A DNA stretch of 64,000 nucleotides from Dactylorhiza incarnata (GCA_033032865.1 JAWHQI010000262.1:372001-436000); one strand, 5' to 3'. Positions 35,154 to 47,645 are shown, numbered from the stretch's first letter. Program-made: numbers and translations. Notes: a model not told the origin generated them from the letters alone.

Positions 35154-36720
35154 TCAAGATTCCTTGTTAAGCATTCCAAGTTCCATTTTGAAGAAATTGA
35201 ACTTGGTCTCGTCCAGAGGCTTCGTAAAAATATTTGCAATTTGTTGGTCAGTATTGACATATAATAAATTTATATCCTTACTCTCTACATGTTCCCGGAT
35301 GAAGTGGTAGCGAAGCTCGATGTGCTTTGTTTTGCTGTGAGAGACTGGATTATTTGCTATGGCAATAGCACTTGAAGAGTCACAGAACATGGGGATTTCT
35401 GTAAGCTTTAAGTTATAGTCCTCAAGCTGATTCTTTATACACAAGAGTTGTGCATAGCAACTGCCGGCAGAGATATACTCCGATTCAGCAATTGATATTG
35501 CAACACAATTTTGCTTCTTGCTACTCCATGAAATAAGCCTTTTTCCCAAGAATTGGCAAGTTCCTGAAGTACTCTTTCTATCATCTTTTCTACCTGCAAA
35601 ATCAGCATATGAAAAACCAATTAGTTTAAAGTCATTGCTTCTCGGGTACCATAAGCTGAGATTTGGTGTACCCTTAAGGTATCTCAAAATCCTCTTTGCA
35701 GCGGCATAATGAGATTCCTTACAGTTCACCTGATACCTGGCACAAACACATGTTGAAAACATTATATCAGGCCTACTAGCAGAAAGGTAGAGCAAGGACC
35801 CAATTATGCTTCTGTACTTGGTTTCATCAAAAGGTTTCCCTTTCTCATCCTTGTCCAGAGTCATGCTTGAGCCCATTGGAGTCCTCATAGAGGTTGCACT
35901 CTCCAGTCCAAATTTCTTAAGGAGCCCTTTGGTGAACTTCGTCTGAGAGATGAAAATTCCATCTTCAGATTGGTGCACCTGGAGTCCTAAGAAATATTCC
36001 AGCTCTCCCATACTGCTCATTTCAAACTTACCTTGCATCAAGTTAGAAAACATTTTGCAAAGTTTGTCATCTGTAGAGCCAAAAATAATATCATCGACAT
36101 AGATCTGCACAAGCAAAATCTCTCCTTTCACTTCCCTAAGAAACAATGTCTTATCTATTGTTTCTCTTGTGAATTTGTTCTCAAGAAGGAACTTAGACAA
36201 TGTCTCATACCAGGCTCGGGGTGCTTGTTTGAGACCATACAAAGCTTTATGTAAATAATATACATGATCAGGAAAGTTAGGATCTGCAAAACCTGGAGGC
36301 TGAGCTAAATATACTTCCTCTTTAAGGTCTCCATTCAGGAAGGCTGACTTCACATCCATCTGGAAAACCTTAAAGCCCTTATATGCAGCATAGGCCAGAA
36401 ATAATCTGATGGCTTCAAGTCTTGCTACTGGTGAAAAGGTCTGATCAAAATCAATCCCTTCTTCTTGCCTGTATCCTTGTGCAACCAGTCTTGCTTTGTT
36501 CTTTGTAATGATGCCCTTTTCATCAAGCTTGTTCTGGTAGACCCATTTGGTTCCAATCACATTTTGTACTTTGGGTCTTGGTACTAACTCCCAAACTTTA
36601 CATCTCTTGAATTGGTTGAGCTCTTCTTGCATAGCAAGGATAAAAGATGGATCGGTGTTTGCTTCTTCAAACTTCTTCGGCTCAATCTATGAAAGAAAAC
36701 TTAAATGTAAAACTTTGTTA
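35154..36720 (-). CDS. Element E reverse transcriptase-RNase H
   Basis: An uninterrupted 492-codon frame is listed from an internal Met at 36632 to the stop at 35154. RT motifs are in order: [57 protein letters not shown], then the catalytic [10 protein letters not shown] (about residues 175-185). RNase H follows with D in [16 protein letters not shown] in [11 protein letters not shown] in [12 protein letters not shown] and the closing [11 protein letters not shown]. In a complete element it is part of a gag-pol polyprotein; here it is separated from integrase by a frameshift near 36700-36737. The most intact enzyme region in the window. Confidence 0.9.
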
Positions 36721-36736
36721 GTTGTACCTCTTCTCG

Positions 36737-38319
36737 TTAGAACTCAATTGAAGGATCTCCGATAATCTGATCAGCTGGATGATCTCTTGAATCTCTGACT
36801 CCCAAGTTACTTGCATTTTCAGGAGCAACTTGAGGTTCAGCCACCTCTGGAACATCTTCTTCTTCATGAACTTCTTGTTCATCTTCAAATTGATCTGAGA
36901 TCTCTTCTGCCAACATTGGTGCATCATCTATGGTATTTACTCCATCTTTCATAGTGAGTTCCTTTAGCTTTTCACCTGCATCTTCAATGAGCACACTAGA
37001 CGAGTTGCTATGCAGCAGCCTCGTCTCATCAAATACAACATGGACTGTTTCTTCTACCACCAGAGTTTTCTTATTAAAAATCCTATATGCCTTACTATGG
37101 CTACTATATCCTACGAAAATACCTTCAAAACATTTTTCACTAAACTTGGTTGTAGGATGTTTTCCATTGTTAAGTACATAGCATTTACTGCCAAAAATTC
37201 TAAAATATGAAATCTTTAGTTTTCTGCCCTTTAGAATCTCATATGGGGTCTTACGATGGTTCTTATTGATGAGTGCTCTGTTTTGCACATGGCAAGCTGT
37301 GTTGATAGCTTCTGCCCAGAAGTATTCTGGAAGAGCAGAATCACTCAACATAGACCTGCCAGCTTCTATGAGGGTTCTATTCTTTCTATCGGCTACTCCA
37401 TTTTGCTGTGGAGTACGTGGAGAGAAAAACTCATGGGAGATACCTTGACTTTCACAAAACTCTGTCATGGCCCCAGACTGAAATTCTGTTCCATGGTCAC
37501 TTCTGATTTTGACCACTGAACAGTCAAGTTCATTCTGAATAATCTTGACAAATGTAGTGAATATGCCAAAGGATTATGACTTAAGTTTTAGAAAGAACAC
37601 CCATGCAAACCGGGAATAGTCATTAACAATAACCAAGGTGTAAGCTTTCCCACCTAAGCTTCTAACTGACATTGGACCAAATAAATCCATATGCAGCAGA
37701 TGAAGACATCTGGTAGAATTATTGACAATTATGCTCTTAAAGCTAGCCTTTGTTTTCTTACCCATTTGGCAAGCATGGCAAGGGCTTTCTTTAATGCATT
37801 TAACTTGGGGGAATCCCTTACCAAGTTGTGAGAAAATAACATAGATATAGTTTTGAAATTAATATGTGCTAGTCTCTTGTGCCATTGGTCACAAAGAGAT
37901 GCACTATCTTTGGCAACAAAACACACTGGGGTAGAAGACTGTAAACATATAAAATCCAAAAAGTATATACCATTACTCCTAGAGCCTGTTAAAATAGTTT
38001 CCGCAGACACGGACATCTTTATCAGGCATCTATCTCTAAAGAACTCAACGGTATAGCCTTTGTCACACAATTGGCTTATGCTAATCAGATTGTATTTCAA
38101 TCCTTTCACATGAGCTACACGTGTGAAAACGACTGAGCCGTTGGTTATTGAACCATAGCCTATAATAATACCTCGTTCAGATCTGCCAAACTTTACTTTA
38201 GGCCCGTTCTCAACTGGAACATAATCCTGAAGTAATCTTCTTCTCCCGGTCATATGCCGAGAGCAACCACTGTCCAAATACCAGATAGCAATTTCGTTGG
38301 CCTTTGGACATTCCTGCAA
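36737..38319 (-). pseudogene. Element E protease-integrase
   Basis: Protease at about 38245-38285 with an intact DSG triplet (WYLDSGCSRHMTG, a Sirevirus-like motif). Integrase zinc half is at about 37760-37880 (QWHKRLAHINFKTIS), broken by a frameshift; the core at 36737-37765 has LLHMDLFGP, IRSDHGTEF and QQNGVADRKNRTL. The catalytic glutamate, expected in VAERKN, is aspartate here. An acidic tail (EVHEEEDVPEVAEP) precedes RT. Confidence 0.88.
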
Positions 38320-38325
38320 ACATGA

Positions 38326-40633
38326 TCAATACCCCTTAGGAGCCCAAACATATTTGGGCCCTTGGTTCCTTGTTAGTGGAACACCACTTGGAACATTAAC
38401 TTTGCAAGTGGTCGGTGTTGCACTGTTAACTCGTGGAGTTCTTGGCACAGTATGATTGAACCAATAATCTATGGCAAAATGACCAATTTTGCCACAACAC
38501 CAGCATTCAAATATATTGTATCTCCTCTTTGTGTTATGCTGAGCCTTTTTAACGGGTGGCTTTGCAGGAGGAGCAACCTTAGAGGTAGAAGCCTCATTGG
38601 TGCAACATACACAATTCTTAGGCACAATAGGCTTGACCTATGGTGCCTTCTTAGCATTTGATCCATGAACGAATGGTCCATGATGCTTCAATTGAACTTC
38701 CTCATAAGGAGCCTTGAGGGAGCTAGAACCAAAGTTTCTGGGTCTGGTCCACACTGAGTTCACCTTGGCAGGCTCAACATGTGTTGGTCTGCTGAAGTGA
38801 CCATAAATGCTCTCGAGATCATAGGTGTTCGTAGGAAGAATCACCTTCTTGAATGTTGGAGCACACTGTGGACCCTTACCCTTTGCTTTAGCAGCTCTTC
38901 TTTTGACTGACTTACTTAGGCTCTTTTCAGCAACATGGCCCAAACCACTACTACTAGAACCAGCAGTGAATGTGTCTATGATAGGCAAAACTGTCTTGGG
39001 CATAGAGGAGTTCATTGTGATCTTCTTTTCAGCCTCAAGCTGTTTCGTCAAATCATTGATAATTTCACTCTTCTGAATGCCTGCTGAAGTGGCCTCCGAG
39101 AGTGCAATCTTCAAGGATAAGATTTCTTCCCTGAGTAGGTTAGATTCTTCAATCTCCTTTCTCAGGTTTGATTCTTGATCCTTTAGCGATTGAATCTCCT
39201 TTGATTGAGTTTTAACAAGCTTTCGACACATATTAAACCCCTTCAACATTTCCTCATACTTAGTAGTCAACTTAGAATCCTCTTCTGAATAGTAGTTTTC
39301 ATTAGCATCAGATGCCGTTCTAAACATGAAAGAGGTGTAGAAGATAATACCTGACCGGTGAAAGGAACAATATCTTTGTCATCATCTGACATGGCCATTA
39401 GACTGTAGAAGCAGTCTTTTGTGGGACCTTTTCCTCTATATTGACCAAATTGGTCTTCTGTATCAGGTTGAGCCATCAGTCCAAAGAATGCCTCTTCATC
39501 TGAGTTAGACTCATTTGTGTCACTATCACTCAGAGTCTTGGACTTCTTGTCAACAAAACTCTTCTCCTCTTTCTTCTTTCCTTTGAAGGACTTCTTTTCT
39601 TGAAGATTCCTTCTTCTTGTGTGGGCAATCAGCTATCATGTGCCCTGACTTTTTACAAGAATAACAAACAGGTTCAGTATAATCGTGTTTGTTCGGTTTA
39701 GAACCATACCTGTCGTTTCTGTCACGGTGTGATCTCATGTGATCTCTTGAGGAAGATGAGCCTTTTCTCATTTGCCTCCTCTTGCTAAGCAACTTCTTGA
39801 ATTGCTTGGAGAGGAGTGAGAACTCTCCTTCAGATAGTTCTGAGTCTGCAGAACTGCTTTCAGCTTTATCCTCAGAGGACTCATTCCTCCCAGGGGACAG
39901 AGCCCTGCTTCTCTGGGAGCTTTCAACCTTTTGAGAAATGGTATTCTCCTTGCCAGAGCTCCTACTGCTTTCCTCTTCTGACTTCCTGATATTCAACTTC
40001 AGCTCATGGGAAAGCAACTTCCCATACAGAATTTGTGGCTCCGTAGTAGCCAACTTACCATATTCTCTGATAGCTATCACCTTGGGGTCCCATTCCTTAG
40101 ACAGGGATCTTAGGAATTTATCATTTAGTTCACCCGTAGTGAATTCCCTTCCATAGTTTCTCAAACCATTTACAATCTTGAAGAATTTCTCGTAGGTGTC
40201 AGAAATTGTCTTTGCCTTGTTGCTTGAAGGCTTCATATTCTTGGTTCAGCAAAGACTTCCTGTCAACTCGAACTTCTTCAGTACCTTCCATCAATACCAC
40301 AATAGAATCCCACTTCTCTTTTGCAGACTTGCAGTGAATCAGATTTTGTAGCATTGAATCATCAACTGCACCTGCTATGATGTTCTTTGCTTTCTTGTCC
40401 AGAGTGACAAGTGAAATTCCGTCCTTTGTCATATCCATTAGTTTCTTTGGCACCTTTTTGGTGGGATCAATGGTAGAAGCAACCGTAGGAATGACGGAAC
40501 CTTCCTTAACTATCTGGGAGATTCAGGGATCATTTGCTTCCATGTAGAAGATAACTCTTTCTTTCCACATTGGGAAGTTCTCCTTAGTGCAAACTGGGAG
40601 CTTGGAGGAAAACCTTTCCATGCCTCTGTCCAT
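38326..40633 (-). pseudogene. Element E gag
   Basis: Large Sirevirus-type gag starting near 40633 (MDRGMERFSSKLPV). A stop at about 40503 interrupts it early. Capsid helices at 39900-40450, a CCHC knuckle CYSCKKSGHMIADC near 39630-39665, then a coiled-coil segment (about 39000-39330, rich in heptad-like Leu with Glu/Lys) and a second knuckle-like CWCCGKIGHFAIDY near 38470-38520 whose last cysteine is tyrosine. Frameshifts near 39480-39550 and 38630. Two zinc knuckles and a long coiled coil match the enlarged gag of this lineage. Confidence 0.82.
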
Positions 40634-40712
40634 AGATAGAGATCTTGACAACGTTGAAGGATCTTTAATCTAGGTGTTAACCTCTTAAAGATAACCTCCC
40701 TCTGATACCAAT

Positions 40713-42312
40713 TGAAAGAAATCGTTGTCTACCTAAATCACCTAGAGGGGGGTGAATAGGTGATCTCTACTGCGATTGCGGAATAAAAAATTTTGCACAA
40801 ACACAACAAAAAAATTCACAGCACAGAGTCACAAGATTTATAGAGGTTCCCCAAGGGTGGGTACTCCTCTCTCCTGCTCCGCCTATCTAGCACTTCGGGC
40901 TAGCATCGGCAACTTCACCAAAACTCGGATTTATCAACAAATCCTACACTCGGAGACAACATCTCCTACAAACTCGTTGAATAACCTCTCCTACAAACTC
41001 AGAGTAAACAACTCCTACAACTCGGAGTAAACAACTCCTACAAAATAACTCGGAGTAAAAACTCCTACAGAAATTAAATAAAGTTTGAAATGAAACTTCT
41101 CTTGAATCTCAATAGAGATTAACTTCAGATCTGGAAATACTGAATCTTCTTCTTCCATTAGAGTGGAAGCTTAGATCTTCAAGGATTAGGAAGAATGAAG
41201 AATCGGCAAACCTGATCTGAGTAGGCCCTTTGATTAAATTGAAAAGATCTTCAATATTGAGAGCAACACTTGATCAAAGGCCTTCTTATCTGAGAAATCT
41301 TTAGCAACACTGAAGAACGAAACTTGAGAGGCGCAGAAGTTAGATCTCAGAAAACTTGTTCAGAACGAGAGAGAAAAGAAAAATGGCTGCTTCCTTTTCA
41401 ATCGGGTTATATCTTTCTTCTTCTTATATTCGACTTGCCCTAAAATAAAAGATTATTTATAGGGAGACCTCCAACGGCTCGAGCGACAAACAAGGAGGGA
41501 TCGCCACGTGTACTGAACATGGCAGCCAACCGTAAATTTCAAAAATGAAACATAAATTTGAAATCCGTCTGTCCGTCATTCGTCGAGACTTCACGTGAAC
41601 ATTCGACGAATTGACTTGGCCATTGAAAAATACTGATCAAAGCTTGAAAACTGTCTTCTATTTTCTTTCGTCGGAATTCGTCGGGAGTTCTCAAGAACAT
41701 TCGACGAATTGACTTAGCCGCACATTTTCTTCCCAAGTCTGCCTTTTTGACTTCTGTCTACGTTCGTCGATATTCGTCGGGAGTTTATGAGAACATTCGA
41801 CGAATAGACTTAGCCGCAGAAATTTCTTCTTTAAACTGGAAATTTGACTTCTGTCTGGATTCATCGATATTCGTCGGGAGTTCATGAGAACATTCGACGA
41901 ATAGAATTAGCCGCAAAAATTTCTTCTTTAAACTGGAAATTTGGCTTCTGTCTGGATTCGTCGAGATTCATCGGAACTTCACGAGACATCTCGACGAATT
42001 GACTTAGCAAAAATTTCTTTTCTCCTGAAAACCTGCTCCACTCCTCAAACTTGAAAACCTTCAGTTATGAGTATATGAAGTACACCCCAATAGAGAGATT
42101 ACACATGGACCAACACTTTGTTCAACACAATGAGGGATTACATTGTCTAGAACTGTGTTTGGTGATCCATTGCAACCTGACTATGGTGTGCACTTAGCAT
42201 TAAGACCTGTCATAACACATCTAAACAGAAATCATCAAATACATACTCAATTCAATTTAGTTCACTAGGGGACATCTTCAAATCCAGGTAATTGTGGATA
42301 CAATACCCAACA
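40713..42312 (-). repeat. 5' LTR of element E
   Basis: Partner of 32831-34430, same length, with the TATA box at 41453-41462 and the five-unit array at 41576-42005. The minus-strand PBS TGGTATCAGAG (40700-40710) follows two bases after the LTR end. Confidence 0.94.
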
Positions 42313-42536
42313 AATTTCCTCATCAATAGAATTCATGTACAACCTAATCCTTTCCTTCCATAGTGCAAACTTACTGAGATTGCACATAGGAGATCTTGTG
42401 CTAGAATATTCTTTGTTCTGTGCCATGAGTTTTAACAGAAAATAAAATAAAACTCTAAAATAAATTTCAGATCTAATTGATCTTTATGATTCAGGTGTTA
42501 GCCTGTATATAAAATCAACTACCCTCTGATACCAAT
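42313..42536 (-). pseudogene. Element D gag N-terminus and leader
   Basis: Gag starts at 42426 (MAQNKEYSSTRSPMCNLSKF) and is cut at 42313 by element E; the rest is at 32830 and below. The leader to the PBS (42524-42534) is short. The close similarity to the gag start of element C (45701) shows that C and D are relatives. Confidence 0.88.
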
Positions 42537-44162
42537 TGAAAGTCAATTGATATGCTTTGATACCAATTGAAGGGGAGGTTAGATCTTAGATTTACTCTAG
42601 AGGGTGGGTGAATAGAGTATTAAAAACTTTTCCCTTAATTTTATAGCGGAATTAAAATAGTGATATATATATATGTGTATAGAGTGTTTTATAAAAACTA
42701 AATAAAGAAATCAGCACAGCACAACAACACAGAAAATCACAAGCACAGAGACACAAGGATTTTTATAGTAGTTCCCCAATAAACCTGGGTACGTCTACTC
42801 TTCTACCACACTTGGTAGGATCCACTAGGTTTTTGATCAGGTGCCCTGTCACCAAGGGGTTTTTGATCAGGTGTCCACACACCAAGGAGCTTTTGATCAG
42901 GTGCTCTAACCAAACCACAGGTTTTTGATCAGGTGCCCTGCCACCAATGGGTTAACTTTTGAAGGGAGTTATAACCCTATACAAGAGGGGATAAGAAGGG
43001 TTGGATGTTCTTCTCTGTCAATATTCTAAGAGAAGACTCTAGTGGATTGTTGATGTTGTAAAGCTCCTCTGTCTGATGTAAAATGCTTGTCAGTTGAGGA
43101 TGGAAGCTTTCTCTTGAATAAAATGATCTTCCTGTAGCTGATTAATCTGGAAGAATAAGTTCTTCAGATTTTTGTTGCTCTCTTGAAGATCTGATCTTGC
43201 AGCTGATGACTGAGAGAGTAGAGTTGATGATGTTCTCAGTGAATGAGTGCTGTTATTGAGGAAGAAGAAGATCTGTGAATGATTTCTTATGTTTCTTCTC
43301 TTCCTGTAACTTTCTTTCTTTCTTTTCCTGTACAGAAAATCTGTAATGAGTTCTGTATTGATCCAGTCGTGAAAAACTCTGATATGCTGTAATAAAACTG
43401 TTTTTCTTCCTTTTTCTTTTTCAATATATCTGACTTGAAATTCGAATCAGCTGTATAAGGAATAAAATATTCTGCATTTAATATTTCCTTGGAACTGTAC
43501 GCAAGACTTTAATTCCTTTTCCCTTTTTAATTAATGATATCCTTTTCCGCCAAACAACTATAATCTCGGGTAGAGAATGGAAAGAAATATAATAAGTAAG
43601 GCAGAAATCTTGTCTTATCTGGAACATAGATCCGTTGCTATAGACGATTTGAGTTCAGAGAATGAATAATATAATCTGTCTGAAATAAATCTGCTGTAGA
43701 GAAATTTTCGTCGATCTCAACAAATTTCGTCGAACACAAAACTAAGTTCGTCGACCTCAAATGAATCTTGCTGGAAGAATTAAATTAGTTGAGCTGAGAA
43801 GAACTTTCATCGATCTGAAGGTATTTGTCGAACGCAGACTGAGTTCGTCAAACTGAGGAATTCGTCGACCGCTGAACTGAGCAAATTCGTCGACCACTGA
43901 GCCGCTGAGACGCTGAGATTGAAGATCATCAACTGCTGAGATCAATCCATTCGTCGAACGCAGAGTGTAAGCCGTTTGTCGAACGCAGAGAGCAAGCCGT
44001 TCGTCGAACGCTGTATTGAGTTCGTCGAATGCAGAACCTGAATGATTTCTTGAGTTCTAACAGCCTAAAACCTTGACCCATTGACTGTACATTGGGGTCA
44101 ACTTTGGTCCTAAACAGCAGATAGTGATCCTATCCCAAATTAGTAATAGGGTTGTTCCAACA
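42537..44162 (-). repeat. 5' LTR of element D
   Basis: Partner of 25723-27361, intact TG/CA ends (TGAAAGTCAATTG to GTTGTTCCAACA). Contains the TTTTTGATCAGGTG tandem units (42830-42945), the TTCGTCGAA array (43705-44040) and the TTGAC block (44078-44108). Confidence 0.93.
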
Positions 44163-44167
44163 CGTTC

Positions 44168-44339
44168 GTCGAACCCAGAGAATTTGTATAGTTTTCTTCT
44201 GTCTCCTGTCTTAATGGGATTTTGTCGATCACAGAATAAATATAAAGATGGATCACGACTCAAATCAAAAACTAAGGTTCCAACAATATCCCCCTATTTG
44301 AGTTGGTATCCTAATCCAAATCAAGACAAGGTTCTAACA
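44168..44339 (-). repeat. 3' LTR of element C, right part
   Basis: Continuation of the LTR split by element D, ending in AAGGTTCTAACA before the PPT. It includes an internal PPT-like ATATCCCCCTATTTGAG at 44286-44302, also present in the 5' LTR at 47274-47290. Confidence 0.88.
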
Positions 44340-45788
44340 ATCTCCCCTTATTTGGTTTAGGATACTAAGCATAAAAAAATAGAATAACTGCAAGCATAAC
44401 AATTAGGAATATAAAGCTTAGAGGAGATGTGCAGAATAAAAACAGATAGAAAAATTTATTGTTCTTTTGAAAATGTTTAATCATAAATTATATTATTGTT
44501 TTCTTCTTCTATTAAATTCTAAAATCCTTCTTCTTTTAAAAACATTTGAACAATCCTAGATTTTGTTTTTAATAGGATTTTAATAATATGAAGAATTGCT
44601 ACAGCTGTTAATGGATTGTAAGGAGTTTTAAGATCAAAAAACATTGCCCGATACCTTCCTTCTAAAGAATCCCCTTATCTCAAGAGACTCACACTCAGTG
44701 CCCTGATCATTTCTGATCTATGCAATCTGAGTAGAATGCTCAACATGATTTTGGAGAAAGTCTGTAAGAGCATTGAAGTTATCTGACTTTGTTTTTAAGA
44801 TAGAAAAATTCAAATGAATCTTATAACTGCTTGTTTAATTATAATATGAGTTAAAAGATTAAAAATGTTAAGCATTGATTTATAGTTAGATATATTAGCC
44901 TTTTTATCTCATTAAAATATAAGTTTGATAAACTAAACTGATTTCTAGATTTTATTTTAACATAAAGAAATTCAGTAAATTCTACAGAGTCTTTTACTTC
45001 TTTTTCCATAAAAGATTGTTTAAATTTTCAGCCTTAATTTATTTATTTTTCAAGGAAGTAATTTTCTCTTCTGATGTTTTCAAATCTTCTTTAGGTTTAG
45101 TATTTTCAGAAGTTAAATTATTTATTTCTATTAACTCTGTTCTGAGAGATTTTATTTCTTTCTCAGGTTTTATTAGATCTGTATATGGCATTTTAAAATC
45201 TGATTTGACTTGATCAGAAATAGAATCAAACCTTGAAATTACGTCATCTTTATCAGATTCAGATTCTGCATCTGAGTTGTGGAATGATCCATTTATAGCC
45301 ATCATGCAGAAATCTCTAGCCTTTTATTCTTCTTCTTTGTCTTCTTCTTCACTTTGACTAGATGATGGTTCTGTATCATAAATATAGAAAGTGGAAGAAG
45401 GTTCAGCTACCATCCTTGTGAGCGAGTTCCAGATGCCTCTTGCTGAAGTGCAATCAGCAACTCTTTAAAGAATGACATTTGTCATTGATTGAGCTAGTAT
45501 TTTCATAGCCTTGGCATCAACACTCATCAGCTTCTTTTGAGCATCTGTTGATGTTGATGAAGTTGGAGGTCCTGTCAAAATAGAGTTATAAATTTCTTCA
45601 TCTATGACATTCATACATAATCTAATTCTAGCTGGCCATAAAGAAAATCTATCCAAATTACAGATTGGTGGTCTTGTGATTGAATATTCTTCTTGTGCCA
45701 TGAGTTTTTAAAAAAAATTATGAACTAATTGATCTTTATGATTCAGGTGTTAGCCTGTATAAACAATCAACCTATCTCTGATACCAAT
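44340..45788 (-). pseudogene. Interior of element C: gag start and pol scraps
   Basis: Sense order: PBS (45776-45786), gag start at 45701 (MAQEEYSITRPPICNLDRF) with LTGPPTS and AKAMKILAQSMTN, then an acidic stretch with MMAINGSFHNSDAESESDKD and a Lys/Glu-rich coiled-coil-like frame (45039-45305). About 44650-44790 resembles the integrase-linker region of D near 30800-30950. Protease, most of integrase, RT and RNase H are absent. The PPT is at 44340-44356. A deletion derivative. Confidence 0.85.
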
Positions 45789-47326
45789 TGAAAGTCAATT
45801 GATATGCTTTGATACCAAATGAAAGTGAGGTTAGTTCTTAAATTAACTCTAGAGGGGGGGGGGGGGTGAATAGAGAGTTAAAAGGTTTTGTCTTATTTAA
45901 AATAGTGATATATAAATATGTGTAGTTAGGTGGGTTATAGAACTAAAATACTAATCACAGATATCATAGCACAACAACAAGAAATAAAATATAAGCCAAG
46001 CAATCAGAAGACACAAAGAAATATAGTAGTTCCCCAATCAACCTGGGTACATCTACTCTTCTACCACACTTGGTAGGAATCCACCACAGGTTTTGGATCA
46101 GGTGCCCTGCCACCAATGGATTTTTGATCAGGTGTCCAAATCACCAAGGAGATTTTGATCAAGTGCTCTAACCCAACTACAGGTTTTTGATCAGGTGCCC
46201 TGCCACCAAGGGGTTAACTTTTCAAGGGAGTTATAACCATGTACAAGATGGAAAGGGAAAAGAATATGTTGTTCTTCTCTTTGCTTGAGAAGACTCTAGA
46301 GATCCAGATGGTGTTGTTGAGAGTGGATCTTAATGATGTTGAAGATCTCCCCCTGATTTGATTAGTGTTGATGTTCAGGTGAGGAAGCTTCTTCTTTTGG
46401 ATGTTGTAACTCTTTTCTTCTTTTGCAGTTAAGATCCCTGAGCAAATGATCTAGATAGGTGTCTCAGGGTAAAGATGATCTGCAGAGAAGAGTTAGCAAA
46501 AAGAAGATAAATAAATATGTTGTTCTTATCAAGAACTATGCATATGTGCTCCTTCTTTTTGCTTCTCTGTATTTCTGTATATTTCACTTCTTCCTGTTCT
46601 GGTTCTGCCTTCTTATTTTCTTCTCTGTACTTTTCTTTGTATATATAATCTGGAGATGGCTTTCAAAGCTATTTGAATTCTTGCCCGACAAAAGGAAAGA
46701 GGTAACGTCTCTTTAATTTCCTAGATTCCTCGAGAAGATAAATTGTCGTCTTTATCTTTTCTGCAACGGCTATAATATTTATTGCTCTGCAACGGCTATA
46801 TTATTAATTTATACAAATGAAGAAAGGGCAACAATATATAAATAGAATTTAATCAAAATATTGCTTTATCAGATATAGAAATATTAGTCAATCTAAGAAA
46901 TGAGATATTATAATAGCAGATAATAATTCGTCTATCTGAGCTTGAAGTTCGTCGTTCTGAGCATTAAATTCATCGACCTGAGCTTCTGTTGAAGATTCGT
47001 CAAACGCAGCTTTTCGTCGACCGCTGAGATGGGCTGGATCGTCGACCGCTGAGACAGTTCGTCGACCGCTGAGATATTGAGCTGTTCGTTGAATGCAGAT
47101 TGAATATATTTTGTCGATCGCAGGAAGGCGTTCGTCAAACCCAGGAAGGTGTTCGTCGAACCCAGAGAACTTTTATAGTTTTCTCCTGTCTCCTATCTTA
47201 ATGGGATTTCGCCGATTATTGAATAAATATAAAGATGGATCACGACTGAAATAAAAAACTAAGGTTCCAACAATCTCCCCCTATTTGAGTTGGGATCCTA
47301 ATCCAAATCAAGACTAGGTTCAAACA
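45789..47326 (-). repeat. 5' LTR of element C
   Basis: 1538 bp, TGAAAGTCAATTG to AGGTTCAAACA. It has a poly-G run in AGAGGGGGGGGGGGGTG (45852-45868), three to four TTTTTGATCAGGTG units (46085-46215) and a TTCGTCG array (46926-47165). Confidence 0.92.
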
Positions 47327-47331
47327 AGATA

Positions 47332-47645
47332 GTTGCTGATTTTATGACTGAGGCTGAGTATATCATTTCTGCAAATGTGGCGAATGAGGCTGTGTGGATT
47401 AGGAAATTCATCAGCGAGCTTGATGTAGTTCCTAGCATTGTTGATCCGTAGTTCTCTACTGTGACTACAATAGTGCTATTGCACAAGCTAAGGAACCTAG
47501 ATCTCATCAATGCTCCAAGCACATACTTTAGAGGTTCCATCTTATTCGAGAGATTGTCGATCTAGGAGATGTGAGCATATGCAGAGTACCGACTGAAGAG
47601 AATATTGCAGACCCTTTGACGATTCCCCTTAGAGGAAGCATAATT
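47332..47645 (+). pseudogene. Copia-A RNase H, second part
   Basis: Continues the frame cut at 24457. TEAEYIISANVANEAVWIRK is clear, followed in shifted frames by EPRSHQ-like and IRE-IVD remnants and the closing PTEENIADPL-type motif near 47595-47625. A TAG at 47449 and frame changes break it. Confidence 0.85.

Larger units (their letters stand above)
32831..42312 (-). mobile_element. Element E, best preserved Sirevirus-like copia
   Basis: Minus-strand element of 9.5 kb in element D gag. LTRs 32831-34430 and 40713-42312 are both exactly 1600 bp and nearly identical by eye, so this is a recent insertion. PBS 40700-40710, PPT 34431-34445. The flanks are ATTTT (32826-32830) and AATTT (42313-42317), a TSD with one mismatch. 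RT-RNase H is open for 492 codons; gag and integrase have a few lesions. Confidence 0.93.
25723..44162 (-). mobile_element. Element D, Sirevirus-like copia
   Basis: Minus-strand element in the C 3' LTR with a perfect TSD CGTTC (25718-25722 and 44163-44167). LTRs 25723-27361 and 42537-44162. PBS 42524-42534, PPT from 27362. The interior is split by element E (32831-42312) inside gag. Repeated PPT-like tracts upstream of the 3' LTR and the SGCSKHMTG protease motif point to the Sirevirus (SIRE/Maximus) lineage. Confidence 0.92.
24458..47326 (-). mobile_element. Element C, internally deleted Sirevirus-like copia
   Basis: Minus-strand element inserted in Copia-A RNase H with a perfect TSD AGATA (24453-24457 and 47327-47331). 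The 3' LTR is 24458-25722 plus 44168-44339, split by element D; the 5' LTR is 45789-47326. Only 1.45 kb of interior (44340-45788) remains: gag N-terminus and scraps of pol, with PBS and PPT. It would depend on proteins from a relative to move. Confidence 0.92.
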
